Below, in pieces: positions 34,205 through 43,362 of a DNA stretch of 64,000 nucleotides (its first letter is position 1; every line of letters begins with the position of its first letter). Made by a program: the position numbers and the translations under genes. The stretch is from an uncultured Bacteroides sp. (lineage in GTDB: Bacteria > Bacteroidota > Bacteroidia > Bacteroidales > Bacteroidaceae), in NCBI GenBank assembly GCA_944322345.1, contig CALUOO010000011.1, positions 1-64,000 of the forward strand. Direction: 5' to 3'. A model generated the notes under the pieces. It was not told where the DNA came from, searched no databases, and saw only the letters and a program-made list of their open reading frames with translations.

Positions 34205-35043
34205 TTTCGGTGTAAAATCAAGTCTATGCGTCCTACAAATATTCCGTTTTTACCGGTGTGCATTACGGGTACCTGTTGTCCGTCTGCATTGATAAACCAT
34301 TGGGGCTTTTCCATGAATGTATGGGAATGGCCTCCCAGTATGACATCGATGTGACGGGTTTCGGTGGCCAGTTGCTTATCCATGTTGATGCCTAAATGAG
34401 ACAGACATACGACGATGTCGCATCCCTGTTCTTTCAATAATTGTGCTGTCTTGTTGGACACTTCGATGGGGTCGTGATAGACAACTCCTTCGCATTTGTC
34501 TGCCTGTATCAGTCCTTCCGGCTTTGCTCCGAGCCCGAATACACCGACTTTCAAGCCATAACGGTCGAGGATTACATAAGGCTTGACGATATCCTTCAGT
34601 ATGGTGGCACTCAGATCGTAATTGGCACACACTATCGGAAACTCTGCCATCCGGAAGATGCGTGCCATATTCTCCATCCCGAAGTCGAATTCGTGATTGC
34701 CTATGGTCATGGCATCATATTTCATGGCGTTCATCAGTTTCACTTCAATCTCGCCTTTAAAGAAGTTATAGTACGGACTTCCTTGCGAGATGTCGCCGCA
34801 GTCGAACAGAAGCACTTGCGGATTTTCCGAACGGCATTGGCTGATAAATGCACTTCTGCGTGCAAATCCCCCTTTGCCATAATTGGCATCTCCTTTCTGA
34901 TTGATGGGCTCTATACGGCTGTGGACGTCGCTGGTCTGCAGGATTATCAGTTCTTTTTCTTGTCCCCATGCCTGTGTATGGACCGACAGGGCGATGAGAA
35001 GAAGACAACTGTAAAAGACTGTGGTAAGATGTCTGATATTCAT
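34201..35043 (-). CDS. 5'-nucleotidase metallophosphatase domain, secreted
   Basis: A 280-residue protein with a signal (ending near TQAWGQ, about 28). It holds only the N-terminal metallophosphatase half of the UshA-type 5'-nucleotidases: ILQTSDVHSRI, DCGDISQGSP, IGNHEFD, CLSHLG and GGHSHT. The C-terminal substrate-binding half is in the gene just upstream (35057-35857), which would have to assemble with it. It overlaps the GH3 gene by ATGA. Confidence 0.88.
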   Translation of the reverse strand: MNIRHLTTVFYSCLLLIALSVHTQAWGQEKELIILQTSDVHSRIEPINQKGDANYGKGGFARRSAFISQCRSENPQVLLFDCGDISQGSPYYNFFKGEIEVKLMNAMKYDAMTIGNHEFDFGMENMARIFRMAEFPIVCANYDLSATILKDIVKPYVILDRYGLKVGVFGLGAKPEGLIQADKCEGVVYHDPIEVSNKTAQLLKEQGCDIVVCLSHLGINMDKQLATETRHIDVILGGHSHTFMEKPQWFINADGQQVPVMHTGKNGIFVGRIDLILHRK

Positions 35044-35056
35044 TGTCGTAGATTTT

Positions 35057-35857
35057 TTAGTTTGAACCGGGTACTATGGTGATTCTGCCATCAATGCGGG
35101 AGGTCACTTTCTTCCCTTCAGCGGTCTGCTGTTCGATGTAATTGAGAAAGAGGCTTCGCAGGGTTGCATTTGGGGGGCATTCCCGTTTTTCAGCCCGTAG
35201 GAAGGGAGTGAAGCCGTCGTTCCCGTCTGCCAGATAGTCGATGGTGGCTATTGTGTAGTCTTTCTGATTGTCGATGGGAGCCTCTTGTACGCTGCATTGC
35301 AGCATTTCACCCTGTTCGGTCATCTTGATACGTGCTCCGCTTAGTCCCTCTCCATGCAGAGAGGCCATCACTGTCAACAGGTTCTTGACTTCCGATCCTT
35401 TCATTGTCAGTACGCACAGTGAATTTTCAAAAGGCAATATTTCATAGACGTTGCTTAACGTGATGTCCCCTTTGGGCAGTATGTTTCTGATGCCTCCCAT
35501 GTTCATGACTCCTATATCGGCAGGATGTCCCAGCACCTGTGTGGCCGAGAGCCTTAGTACTTCTGCTATCAGATTGGAGAGCAGGCTTTCGGGACGTCCG
35601 CTTTCCATAGTCATTTCGCTGCTGCCAATCACCTTCCCCATCTCGCGGTCTATCGTATCTTTATAGGGTGCAATAATGGAATCGGCTATGGCGTGAGGAA
35701 CAGACTCCCATGTGGAGTCTATGCAGATTCGTGAACCGCTGATTTGTGCAATCTCGTATTTGGCAGAATCTTGTCTGGGGGTCGGGCGGCAGGATGAGAG
35801 AAGGGATACTCCTGCCAGCAGTCCGATTGCTATATTGGTAATGCTGTTCGCTTTCAT
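35057..35857 (-). CDS. 5'-nucleotidase C-terminal domain lipoprotein
   Basis: A 266-residue lipoprotein (ATG at 35857, lipobox LLSSC, Cys about 23) consisting of only the 5'-nucleotidase C-terminal domain. Typical stretches are ESLLSNLIAEVLR, DIGVMNMGGIR (about 113-123), ILPFENSLCVLTMKG and IATIDYLADGNDGF (about 208-221), the adenine-stacking loop in UshA. The catalytic half is the next gene, 13 bases downstream. So one enzyme is split in two, with the C-terminal half transcribed first. Confidence 0.88.
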   Translation of the reverse strand: MKANSITNIAIGLLAGVSLLSSCRPTPRQDSAKYEIAQISGSRICIDSTWESVPHAIADSIIAPYKDTIDREMGKVIGSSEMTMESGRPESLLSNLIAEVLRLSATQVLGHPADIGVMNMGGIRNILPKGDITLSNVYEILPFENSLCVLTMKGSEVKNLLTVMASLHGEGLSGARIKMTEQGEMLQCSVQEAPIDNQKDYTIATIDYLADGNDGFTPFLRAEKRECPPNATLRSLFLNYIEQQTAEGKKVTSRIDGRITIVPGSN

Positions 35858-36042
35858 CGGTGTTTCTGGTTTATTGGGCAAACTTATGGAATTTCTGCGG
35901 AATATCCAAGTCGCTTCTCCCAAACCTTTCCCCCTTGTGAAGTGGGATTGAGCCTTTCTGGTGCCTTACAGGCGGCGTCGGCTTTACGCCTGCTCGGTTG
36001 CTGCCGGATGGCTGCGCGATGTCTTCCGACTCTTCATCCAAG

Positions 36043-36080
36043 AAATATCTGTGACTATCTGTGTTAATCTGTGGTGAAAT
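36043..36080 (+). repeat. Dispersed repeat, single arm (ATCTGTG family)
   Basis: Contains TATCTGTG, CTATCTGTG and TTAATCTGTGGTGAAAT, close to 22750-22784 (AATCTGTG, AATCTGCG, AATCTGTGGTGAATC). The three ATCTG cores are spaced about 10 bases apart in both. No inverted partner is seen at this locus. Confidence 0.75.
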
Positions 36081-36225
36081 GTTCTGTTTTTAAGATTTAC
36101 CCTCTAAATTTCTGTGCGGAGAGATGGCTTTTAGCAGGGAATAGCCTCTAAAGTCTGCATGAATATTCGGATCTTTTTCGTATAAATAGATGAATATTCA
36201 TTTTATATACTGTTTTTGACGTGTC

Positions 36226-36335
36226 GGTTAGGGTTGCCGGGCGTATTGGGAAAGGTTGCGGAACGTGTCAGCTAACCTTTCCCAACAGATTGGGTAACCT
36301 TTCGGATTGCGATGGCTATCCTTTCGGTTCGACGG
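36226..36335. repeat. Five 22-bp tandem units
   Basis: Units start at 36226, 36248, 36270, 36292 and 36314. Columns 2, 5, 9, 10 and 12 are identical in all five, and most others agree in four. The core is GAAAGGTTG in unit 2 (GGGTTG-like in unit 1) and TAACCTTTC or TATCCTTTC in units 3-5, so orientation switches between the second and third unit. It shares period, not sequence, with the clusters at 26895 and 60282. Confidence 0.85.
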
Positions 36336-36617
36336 TAGTGACTTTTTGGGGTGAATCGGGTGAAAAATTGGGTACTTTAGATCTGGTTCGCTGCTGTATC
36401 TGGTAGTGGAGACGGTGTCTTTTTTCTTCTGTTTTTATAGAGAAAGTAGAAAGAATCTCAGTCTCCCGTGATATATCCGTCAGAAAGTCGCAAACAATGG
36501 AAATCTGTGTGCCGAGTGATTCCTGCAACCGGCAAATGCTTGGCTTTTTTCGGTCTCACAGTTCAGAAGGACGGGATTTCTGCTTCAGGAAGAGGAAAAA
36601 TGTGCTGTTTTTCATCT

Positions 36618-37865
36618 TTATCTCTTTCCATGAAATCTCCATCCTACTCCCAGCATCAGGTTGTTGGGATACTGGAACTTGTTCAGCTGATAGCCTACGT
36701 GCAGGAAGAGCGACCGTGTAAGAAAAGTCTTCAATGCCAGTATCTGGTAGAAATCGCCGTTGTCTGCTCCGTGATAAATGACATTGTGCCCGATGCCTAT
36801 GCCTATGGAGAAGATGGGCATGGAGAGCTCGGCGCGTGCTGAAAGTCCGATGCCAAATTGTTTGTAGAACGGAGGCCGATAGAAGTGTGGATGTCCGTTG
36901 TTTTCTTCTCCTACATAGTATTCTTTCAGATTGGAGCTTTCGTCATATTGGGCATCCAGCGATATGCCAGCCCGGAAGTATTTGTTGAAAGAGTAGAGCG
37001 GAGTAAAGTTGAATCCGGCTACTCCGAATACGCCGGGGAGCAGCTGTGCATGCCCATTGTCTTGGGTAAATCCCTGCTTGCGGGTGGCTCCGTATAGAAC
37101 AACATCGTAGCAGAAATGTGAACTATACTTGGGAGCAAGCGATGATGAGGCTGCTGTGGATTCTTCAGTGTCTTTTCCAAAGGTATGTACAAGCCCTATC
37201 CGCCCTCCAATCAGGTTGATTCCTGCATTGGGGTAATGGGTGTTCCCGTTCGAATAGTGAGTCAGGTCGATGCCCGCTGCCAGATTCCAATGGGGGCTGA
37301 GCTGCCAGTTGAGCAGAAAACTTGCATTGATATAGGCGTTGATTGCCGATCCGGTGATTTCGTTGTAATAGATGTTTTCCCTGTTGCCGGCATCAATTTC
37401 CTCTTCCACCCGTCCCTTTTTCCAACCGAATGATGCTCCGAAATTCCATTCATAATCCAGTGAGAGTGCATCGGTCAGCCGTGCAATGCGTGATCCTTGA
37501 AAAACATATACCCCAACCGGACTGCCCATTGTGCCGGGATTGTCAAAGCGGTTATACGATATTCCGATGCCCTGATAGGCATGTGGGTAGAGCAAGCCCC
37601 ACCGGGTGTTGGGATTGAAGCGGAAAGCATATTTCAGGTGTACTGAGTTCATCTGGCGTACGGGTTCGCCCGTGCGGTTGTTTCCGTCGAAAAAGCTGTG
37701 GGTAGGCACTACATAGGAAGGGCGCAGGTCAAATCCTATTTGATGGGTGATTCGCTTATCCTGCGCGCAAGCACTGCCAGTTGCCACTGTCAGTAAGGTA
37801 AGCAGGAGCATCGTCCGGCAGAGGAAGGAGCGTGCCGATGGCATGTGGACAGGCGGAGTTTTCAC
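36618..37865 (-). CDS. PagL-like outer-membrane protein, two-barrel
   Basis: A 415-residue secreted beta-barrel protein (signal ending near SACAQ, about 35). The first half has the LTHYSNGNTHYPNAGINLIGG segment split over about 205-225, whose His-Ser pair matches the PagL lipid A 3-O-deacylase active site (HxSN...N). The second half is a similar barrel (FHGKR end) that lacks this motif. It may edit or hydrolyse acyl chains in the outer membrane. PagL itself is about 170 residues, so this is a double-length form. The ATG at 37844 is an alternative start. Confidence 0.8.
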   Translation of the reverse strand: MKTPPVHMPSARSFLCRTMLLLTLLTVATGSACAQDKRITHQIGFDLRPSYVVPTHSFFDGNNRTGEPVRQMNSVHLKYAFRFNPNTRWGLLYPHAYQGIGISYNRFDNPGTMGSPVGVYVFQGSRIARLTDALSLDYEWNFGASFGWKKGRVEEEIDAGNRENIYYNEITGSAINAYINASFLLNWQLSPHWNLAAGIDLTHYSNGNTHYPNAGINLIGGRIGLVHTFGKDTEESTAASSSLAPKYSSHFCYDVVLYGATRKQGFTQDNGHAQLLPGVFGVAGFNFTPLYSFNKYFRAGISLDAQYDESSNLKEYYVGEENNGHPHFYRPPFYKQFGIGLSARAELSMPIFSIGIGIGHNVIYHGADNGDFYQILALKTFLTRSLFLHVGYQLNKFQYPNNLMLGVGWRFHGKR

Positions 37866-37909
37866 GACGGTAGTTGTAGTTTCTGTTCTGTTGTTCCGTA
37901 AAAATGTGT

Positions 37910-37917
37910 CAAATATA
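37910..37917 (-). promoter_or_regulatory. -7 box of the PagL-like gene
   Basis: On the minus strand TATATTTG matches TAnnTTTG, 45 bases before the start. No -33 box is clear. Confidence 0.5.
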
Positions 37918-38044
37918 TGGGAAAAAGGACGAACCTGTGCTTCTGTTAGCGTTTATTAGGATAATTCGTTGCGAAATTTCTTAGTCAGCAATCGGTGTCC
38001 GGTGAATGCAGTCGGGAGGAACACTTTATAAAGTTACGAAAACA

Positions 38045-38076
38045 TTTGGCTGTCTGACAAATAATTCGTTACTTTG
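38045..38076 (+). promoter_or_regulatory. Promoter of rplS
   Basis: TTTG (38045-38048), 20 bases, TTACTTTG (38069-38076). The -7 box differs from the consensus at one base (TT for TA). The leader is about 80 bases; whether it holds an L19 autoregulatory element is not determined. Confidence 0.7.
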
Positions 38077-38161
38077 CACCGCTTTCGCGCAATCGCTGTC
38101 AAGAGAAGAGTTGCTTGGTATGTTGCGTTGTAACGATAAAACAATTTAATAAGAATAACAA

Positions 38162-38512
38162 ATGGATTTAATTAAAATTGCAGAAGAAGCATTTGCTACC
38201 GGAAAACAACATCCCAGCTTCAAGGCAGGTGATACAGTGACAGTAGCATATCGTATTATCGAAGGTAACAAGGAACGTGTACAGTTGTATCGTGGTGTTG
38301 TTATCAAGATTTCAGGTCACGGAGAAAAGAAACGTTTTACAGTACGTAAAATGTCTGGAACTGTTGGCGTAGAAAGAATTTTCCCGATCGAATCACCGGC
38401 TATCGATAGCATCGAGGTGAACAAGGTAGGTAAGGTACGTCGCGCTAAATTGTACTACCTGCGTGCTCTTACTGGTAAGAAAGCCAGAATCAAAGAAAAA
38501 AGAGCTAACTAA
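38162..38512 (+). CDS. rplS: 50S ribosomal protein L19
   Basis: A 116-residue protein of standard length. Typical segments are [47 protein letters not shown] and [19 protein letters not shown]. It is a single-gene unit with its own promoter and a strong terminator. Confidence 0.97.
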   Translation: MDLIKIAEEAFATGKQHPSFKAGDTVTVAYRIIEGNKERVQLYRGVVIKISGHGEKKRFTVRKMSGTVGVERIFPIESPAIDSIEVNKVGKVRRAKLYYLRALTGKKARIKEKRAN

Positions 38513-38534
38513 TCCGAATATTCGAGTTCGAGAT

Positions 38535-38570
38535 AAAAAAGAGATGTCCACAAAAGGGCATCTCTTTTTT
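38535..38570. terminator. Intrinsic terminator after rplS
   Basis: AAAAAAGAGATG and CATCTCTTTTTT with CC/GGG inside form a perfect stem, followed by T. The A and T tracts make it bidirectional in form. Confidence 0.88.
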
Positions 38571-38859
38571 GTTGAGCTTTCGGTTAAACTCCTCTCATCT
38601 TGTGTGAATAACTGTTTCTGAGTTGCCGGCTTGTTTTGGTATTCATCCCTGTCAGTGTTGCCGGCGGAAAAGGTTTTTACGTGTTTCTTCTGTAATAAGC
38701 AGATTTAATCATGCTCTTTTCTATTTGTATTATGATTGGCGGCCTGTATAAAGTATACAGCAAAAACTACATAGTTTAAGAAAAAACTTTATGAAGGTTG
38801 TAAATGAGGTTGGGGTGCTGCTTATTCGTGCTATTTCTGTAGAGATAAATAGCTGTAAA

Positions 38860-38897
38860 AATAGAAAATCCTCGGAAATCTGTGACTCCCGAGGACT
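38860..38897 (-). terminator. Terminator of the ROK kinase gene
   Basis: On the minus strand TCCTCGG and CCGAGGA pair around a 13-base loop, then TTTTCTATTTTT. The gap from 38571 to here holds no gene or repeat that I can support. Confidence 0.75.
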
Positions 38898-38926
38898 CTT
38901 CTACCTTTATTATTTTAATTGATATC

Positions 38927-39907
38927 TTATTCTTTCAGCTCTTTCAGCTCCCAAGCCAGTGCACTGGCACCTAAGACTGCTGCATCAGAGTCTTTCAACT
39001 CAGAAATAAGCAATTTGGTTTTTCCTCTGTAGATATTCAGAATATTGTCATCAATTGCTTTCTGAATAGGTTTCATGATGTAATCGCCTGATTTTGCAAG
39101 TCCACCGAACAGAACGATAGCTTCAGGGCTGGAGAATGCAATAGCATCAGCCAATGCTTCACCTAAAATTGTACCTGTATATTCGAATATTTCTTGAGCC
39201 AGCTTGTCACCTTTCACAGCTGCATCATACACATCTTTGGATGTAATGCTTTCTGCCGGAATGTTACGGAGCAGACTTTCGTCGGTACGTGCAGCCAAGA
39301 ATTCGCGGGCTGTACGGGCTACACCTGTTGCAGAGCAATAGGCTTCCAGACATCCTTTACGGCCACAACCGCAAACTCGGCCTCCGCGACGTGCAATGAC
39401 ATGTCCCAGCTCACCGGCAAATCCGTCGTGTCCATATACCAGCTGTCCGTTGACAACGATACCACTTCCTACGCCTGTTCCCAGTGTAATCATGATAAAG
39501 TCTTTCATACCACGTGCTGCACCATAAGTCATTTCACCAATAGCAGCAGCGTTAGCGTCGTTGGTTAAAGCTGTGGGAATACCTAATCTTTCCTCAAACA
39601 TGGCAGCTAATGGAAGAATTCCTTTCCATGGCAGGTTAGGAGCAAATTCGATAGTTCCTGTATAATAGTTTCCGTTTGGAGCACCGATTCCAATACCTCT
39701 GATTTTTTCTACTCCACCGTTAGCTATAATCAGCGGAAGCAAATTCTTACAAACCTCGTCTGCATATTCTTCAACAGTAGGGTGACCTGCTGTTTTGATT
39801 GAGCCACTTGCGATAATAGTTCCACGTGCATCCACGATACCAAAGACGGTGTTTGTTCCGCCTATGTCAATACCTACAACGTAGGGTTTTTCCATGTTCG
39901 AGTTCAT
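38927..39907 (-). CDS. ROK-family sugar kinase (glucokinase)
   Basis: A 326-residue ROK kinase that phosphorylates glucose or an N-acetylated sugar. It has GIDIGGTNTVFG (ATP loop, about 11-22), catalytic Asp in LTNDANAAAIGE (about 114-125), GTGVGSGIVVNG, and the ROK zinc motif CGCGRKGCLEAYCS (about 180-193). No DNA-binding domain is fused, so it is an enzyme and not a repressor. Glucose is the likeliest substrate. Divergent from the ABC operon. Confidence 0.92.
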   Translation of the reverse strand: MNSNMEKPYVVGIDIGGTNTVFGIVDARGTIIASGSIKTAGHPTVEEYADEVCKNLLPLIIANGGVEKIRGIGIGAPNGNYYTGTIEFAPNLPWKGILPLAAMFEERLGIPTALTNDANAAAIGEMTYGAARGMKDFIMITLGTGVGSGIVVNGQLVYGHDGFAGELGHVIARRGGRVCGCGRKGCLEAYCSATGVARTAREFLAARTDESLLRNIPAESITSKDVYDAAVKGDKLAQEIFEYTGTILGEALADAIAFSSPEAIVLFGGLAKSGDYIMKPIQKAIDDNILNIYRGKTKLLISELKDSDAAVLGASALAWELKELKE

Positions 39908-40091
39908 GATACTTCTTATTTTTAAAATAAAAGTTAGTTAATCGATAATTTGTTAATGCACACAAATTACGTAAAGAAGATTGAGTCTACAAAATATTTT
40001 TCAAAAAAAGTGCGACATGTTTGCAACTTTTCGTACCTTGCAATCGTCTAATTAAGAAAAAATAAAAGCAAAAACTAAATACAAAAGTACA

Positions 40092-40808
40092 GTGATACGC
40101 TTGACAGACGTAAATAAAACCTATCATAATGGTGCGCCTCTTCATGTACTGAAAGGTATCAATCTCCATATTCAGCAAGGTGAATTTGTTTCTATTATGG
40201 GAGCTTCCGGTTCTGGAAAATCTACATTGTTGAACATTTTGGGCATATTGGACAATTATGACACCGGAGAGTATTATCTGAACAATGTGCTGATAAAGAA
40301 TCTTAGCGAGACGAAAGCTGCCGAATATCGTAACCGTATGATCGGTTTCATTTTCCAGTCGTTTAATCTGATTCCGTTCAAAAATGCTGTAGAAAATGTT
40401 GCCTTACCTTTGTTCTATCAGGGAGTCAATCGTAAAAAACGGAATGCATTGGCTTTGGAATATCTTGATAGACTGGGGCTGAAAGACTGGGCACATCATT
40501 TGCCCAACGAGATGAGTGGAGGGCAGAAACAGCGTGTGGCTATTGCCCGTGCACTGATTGGACAGCCGCGGATAATACTGGCCGACGAACCTACCGGAGC
40601 GTTGGACAGCAAGACGTCGGTAGAAGTGATGCAGATTCTGAAAGATTTACATCAGACAGGCATGACGATTGTAGTGGTGACACACGAAAGCGGAGTGGCA
40701 AATCAGACGGATAAGATTATCCACATCAAGGATGGGGTTATCGAACGGATAGAAGAAAATCTCAATCATAATGTTTCTCCCTTCGGACAGAATGGAATGA
40801 TAAAATAA
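40092..40808 (+). CDS. MacB/LolD-like ABC transporter ATPase
   Basis: A 238-residue ATP-binding subunit. Walker A GASGSGKST (about 37-45), Q-loop FIFQSFNLIPF, signature MSGGQKQRVAIARAL (about 141-155), Walker B ILADEPTGALD and the H-loop THE are all present. The start appears to be GTG (40092). It is the first of five genes that build a tripartite MacB-type exporter: ATPase, two separate permeases, adaptor and outer-membrane channel. Confidence 0.93.
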   Translation: MIRLTDVNKTYHNGAPLHVLKGINLHIQQGEFVSIMGASGSGKSTLLNILGILDNYDTGEYYLNNVLIKNLSETKAAEYRNRMIGFIFQSFNLIPFKNAVENVALPLFYQGVNRKKRNALALEYLDRLGLKDWAHHLPNEMSGGQKQRVAIARALIGQPRIILADEPTGALDSKTSVEVMQILKDLHQTGMTIVVVTHESGVANQTDKIIHIKDGVIERIEENLNHNVSPFGQNGMIK

Positions 40809-40815
40809 GGGAAAG

Positions 40816-42075
40816 ATGATAGATATTTGGCAAGAAATCTATAGTACGATTAGTCGTAACAAACTTCGGACATTCCTTACTGGATTTGCGGTGGCATGGG
40901 GTATATTCATGCTGATTGTTCTGCTGGGAGCAGGAAACGGACTGATACACGCATTTGAAGAGTCTTCTTCTGGTATGGCTATGAATTCGATTTCTGTATA
41001 TCCGGGATGGACAAGTCTGCCATATGATGGCTTAAAGGGAGGAAGACGTATTGAGTTGGAGAACAAAGATGTAGAAGATACGAGGCAATATTTTTCTGAG
41101 AACATTATTACTGCCGGAGCTACTCTTGGACAGTGGAATGTCAATTTGAGTTTTGGCCGTGAATATGTCAATCTGAGCCTTTCAGGAGTGTATCCTAATC
41201 AGATACAGGTCGAAGCAATCAAATTGGTGAAAGGACGTTTCATCAATGAAACAGATATAAAAGAGCGTAGGAAAACAATTGTAATCCATCAGAAAACAGC
41301 CGAAATCCTGTTTGGTAAAACACATACAGAGCCTGTCGGGCAGTATGTTAATGCCGGGAGTGTGGTTTATAAGGTTGTGGGTATTTACAAGGATAGGGGA
41401 GACCGTGGAAACAGCTCTGCATACATTCCTTTTACTACTCTACAAATTATATATAACAAAGGTAATAAGATAGATAATCTTGTTATGACAACCAAGAATC
41501 TGACAACAGAAGTGGCAAATGCGAAGTTTGAAAGTGAATATAGAAAAGTGATAGGAGTCAATCATCGTTTTGATCCTGAGGATAAGGGGGCTATCTGGAT
41601 GTGGAACCGTTTCACTAGCTATCTGCAGCAGCAGAAAGGAATGAACATATTGCGGATTGCCATTTGGGTGATAGGTATCTTTACCTTGTTGAGTGGAATT
41701 GTCGGAGTTTCCAATATCATGCTTATTACAGTGAAAGAAAGAACACGGGAGTTTGGCATCCGAAAAGCATTGGGAGCCAAACCGCTTTCCATACTTTGGC
41801 TGATTATAATTGAAAGCGTTACTATTACTACCTTGTTCGGATATATAGGAATGGTTGCCGGTATTGGAGCTACTGAATGGATGAACTATGCGTTTGGGAA
41901 TCAGACGATGGATGTAGGTTTTGGGAGTGCTACCGTTTTCCTGAATCCAACCGTTGATATTCGTATTGCCATACAGGCTACATTGACTTTGATTGTAGCC
42001 GGTACATTGGCCGGATTGTTCCCTGCCCGAAAAGCAGTGAGTATACGTCCGATTGAGGCTTTAAGAGCAGACTAA
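40816..42075 (+). CDS. MacB-like ABC permease 1
   Basis: A 419-residue MacB/FtsX-type permease: N-terminal helix (about 14-38), large periplasmic domain, then three helices near the end (GIFTLLSGIVGVSNIMLIT, about 290, and on to LAGLFPARKAVSIRPIEALR). It lies 7 bases after the ATPase and 4 before its paralogue, so the transporter is probably a heterodimer, unlike MacB, which is a fused homodimer. Confidence 0.92.
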   Translation: MIDIWQEIYSTISRNKLRTFLTGFAVAWGIFMLIVLLGAGNGLIHAFEESSSGMAMNSISVYPGWTSLPYDGLKGGRRIELENKDVEDTRQYFSENIITAGATLGQWNVNLSFGREYVNLSLSGVYPNQIQVEAIKLVKGRFINETDIKERRKTIVIHQKTAEILFGKTHTEPVGQYVNAGSVVYKVVGIYKDRGDRGNSSAYIPFTTLQIIYNKGNKIDNLVMTTKNLTTEVANAKFESEYRKVIGVNHRFDPEDKGAIWMWNRFTSYLQQQKGMNILRIAIWVIGIFTLLSGIVGVSNIMLITVKERTREFGIRKALGAKPLSILWLIIIESVTITTLFGYIGMVAGIGATEWMNYAFGNQTMDVGFGSATVFLNPTVDIRIAIQATLTLIVAGTLAGLFPARKAVSIRPIEALRAD

Positions 42076-42079
42076 GATC

Positions 42080-43321
42080 ATGAGAATAGATATAGATACA
42101 TGTGAGGAGATTCTTCTGACCATAACCCGCAACAAGACGCGGAGCTTGCTGACTGCTTTTGGAGTCTTTTGGGGAATCTTTATGCTGGTGGCGCTTATTG
42201 GCGGCGGTCAGGGACTGCAGCAGCTGATGCAGAAGAATTTTGAAGGATTTGCTACCAATTCCGGTTTTATTGCTTCCCAACCTACCGGAGAAGCATATAA
42301 AGGATTTACTAAAGGCAGATGGTGGAATCTGGAGGCTGCCGATATTGAACGTTTGCGCTTGCAGGTGAAGGATATTGAGGTAATCACTCCCAATGTAGCC
42401 CGATGGGGATCTACAGCTGTTTATGGAGATCAGAAATATGAATGTAGCGTAAAGGGATTATACCCTGAATATCAGTCAATAGAAACGCAAAAACTGGAAT
42501 ACGGCCGTTTTATCAACGATGTTGATATACGGGAGGCGCGTAAGGTGTGTGTGATAGGTAAACGTGTTTACGAAAGTTTGTTCAAGACAGGAGGAGATCC
42601 TTGTGGAAAGTATATAAGAGTGGATGGCGTATATTACCGTATTGTGGGGATGTCAACGTCGGAAGGCAATATGAATATACAGGGTCAAGCATCCGAAGCA
42701 GTGACCTTGCCTTTCACCACAATGCAAAATACGTATCATCTGGGTGGGAAAATAGACCTTATCAGTTTTACAGTTAAAAGAGGGGTGAAGGTCTCTGATG
42801 TCCAGCCACAGATGGAACAGATCATTAAGGCTGCACATCTTATTGCTCCCAATGACAAGCAGGCATTGATGATGTTGAATGCAGAGGCTGCTTTTTCGAT
42901 GGTTGATAATCTGTTTACTGGTATACATTGGCTGATTTGGATGGTTGGTCTTGGAACATTGTTGGCTGGAGCTATCGGTGTATCTAATATTATGATGGTG
43001 ACGGTGAAAGAACGTACTGCCGAGATTGGTATCCGGCGTGCCATCGGTGCACGTCCTCGGGATATACTGCAGCAGATCCTGTCGGAGAGCATGGTGCTGA
43101 CCACACTGGCAGGTATGTGTGGAATTTCGTTTGCTGTCATGGTCCTACAGTTGGCAGAGACAATCATTAATGCAGCTGGAAACGATGTTCATTTCCAAGT
43201 CAGTTTCGGGCTGGCAGTTGGTACATGTGTACTTTTGATTGTGTTAGGTATGTTGGCGGGGCTTGCTCCTGCATACCGTGCCATGGCGATAAAGCCGATA
43301 GATGCCATTAGGGACGAATAG
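42080..43321 (+). CDS. MacB-like ABC permease 2
   Basis: A 413-residue paralogue of the gene before it (shared TRNKTRSLLTAFGVFWGIFM start, and GVSNIMMVTVKERTAEIGIR near 310). The two permeases clearly arose by duplication. Same topology: one N-terminal and three C-terminal helices with a periplasmic domain between them. The MacA-like gene follows. Confidence 0.92.
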   Translation: MRIDIDTCEEILLTITRNKTRSLLTAFGVFWGIFMLVALIGGGQGLQQLMQKNFEGFATNSGFIASQPTGEAYKGFTKGRWWNLEAADIERLRLQVKDIEVITPNVARWGSTAVYGDQKYECSVKGLYPEYQSIETQKLEYGRFINDVDIREARKVCVIGKRVYESLFKTGGDPCGKYIRVDGVYYRIVGMSTSEGNMNIQGQASEAVTLPFTTMQNTYHLGGKIDLISFTVKRGVKVSDVQPQMEQIIKAAHLIAPNDKQALMMLNAEAAFSMVDNLFTGIHWLIWMVGLGTLLAGAIGVSNIMMVTVKERTAEIGIRRAIGARPRDILQQILSESMVLTTLAGMCGISFAVMVLQLAETIINAAGNDVHFQVSFGLAVGTCVLLIVLGMLAGLAPAYRAMAIKPIDAIRDE

Positions 43322-43362
43322 AGTTGCCGAACGAATATTAAAAACGGAAATATATATTGATT

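Larger units (their letters stand above)
35858..36617. other. Intergenic region, 760 bases without a gene
   Basis: No convincing coding sequence. It contains a hairpin (CAGGCG with CGCCTG, 35966-35990), the single-arm copy of the aromatic-operon repeat (36043-36080) and the 22-bp cluster (36226-36335). No perfect TAnnTTTG box for the 5'-nucleotidase operon is seen. The rest is unassigned. Confidence 0.6.

Noticed and set aside
38077..38161. L19 autoregulatory leader upstream of rplS
   Set aside because: The leader length would fit, but I could not identify a defined structure by eye.
40020..40040. Promoter TTTG...TACCTTG before the ABC exporter operon
   Set aside because: Spacing is only 10 bases and the -7 box is incomplete, so it was not called.
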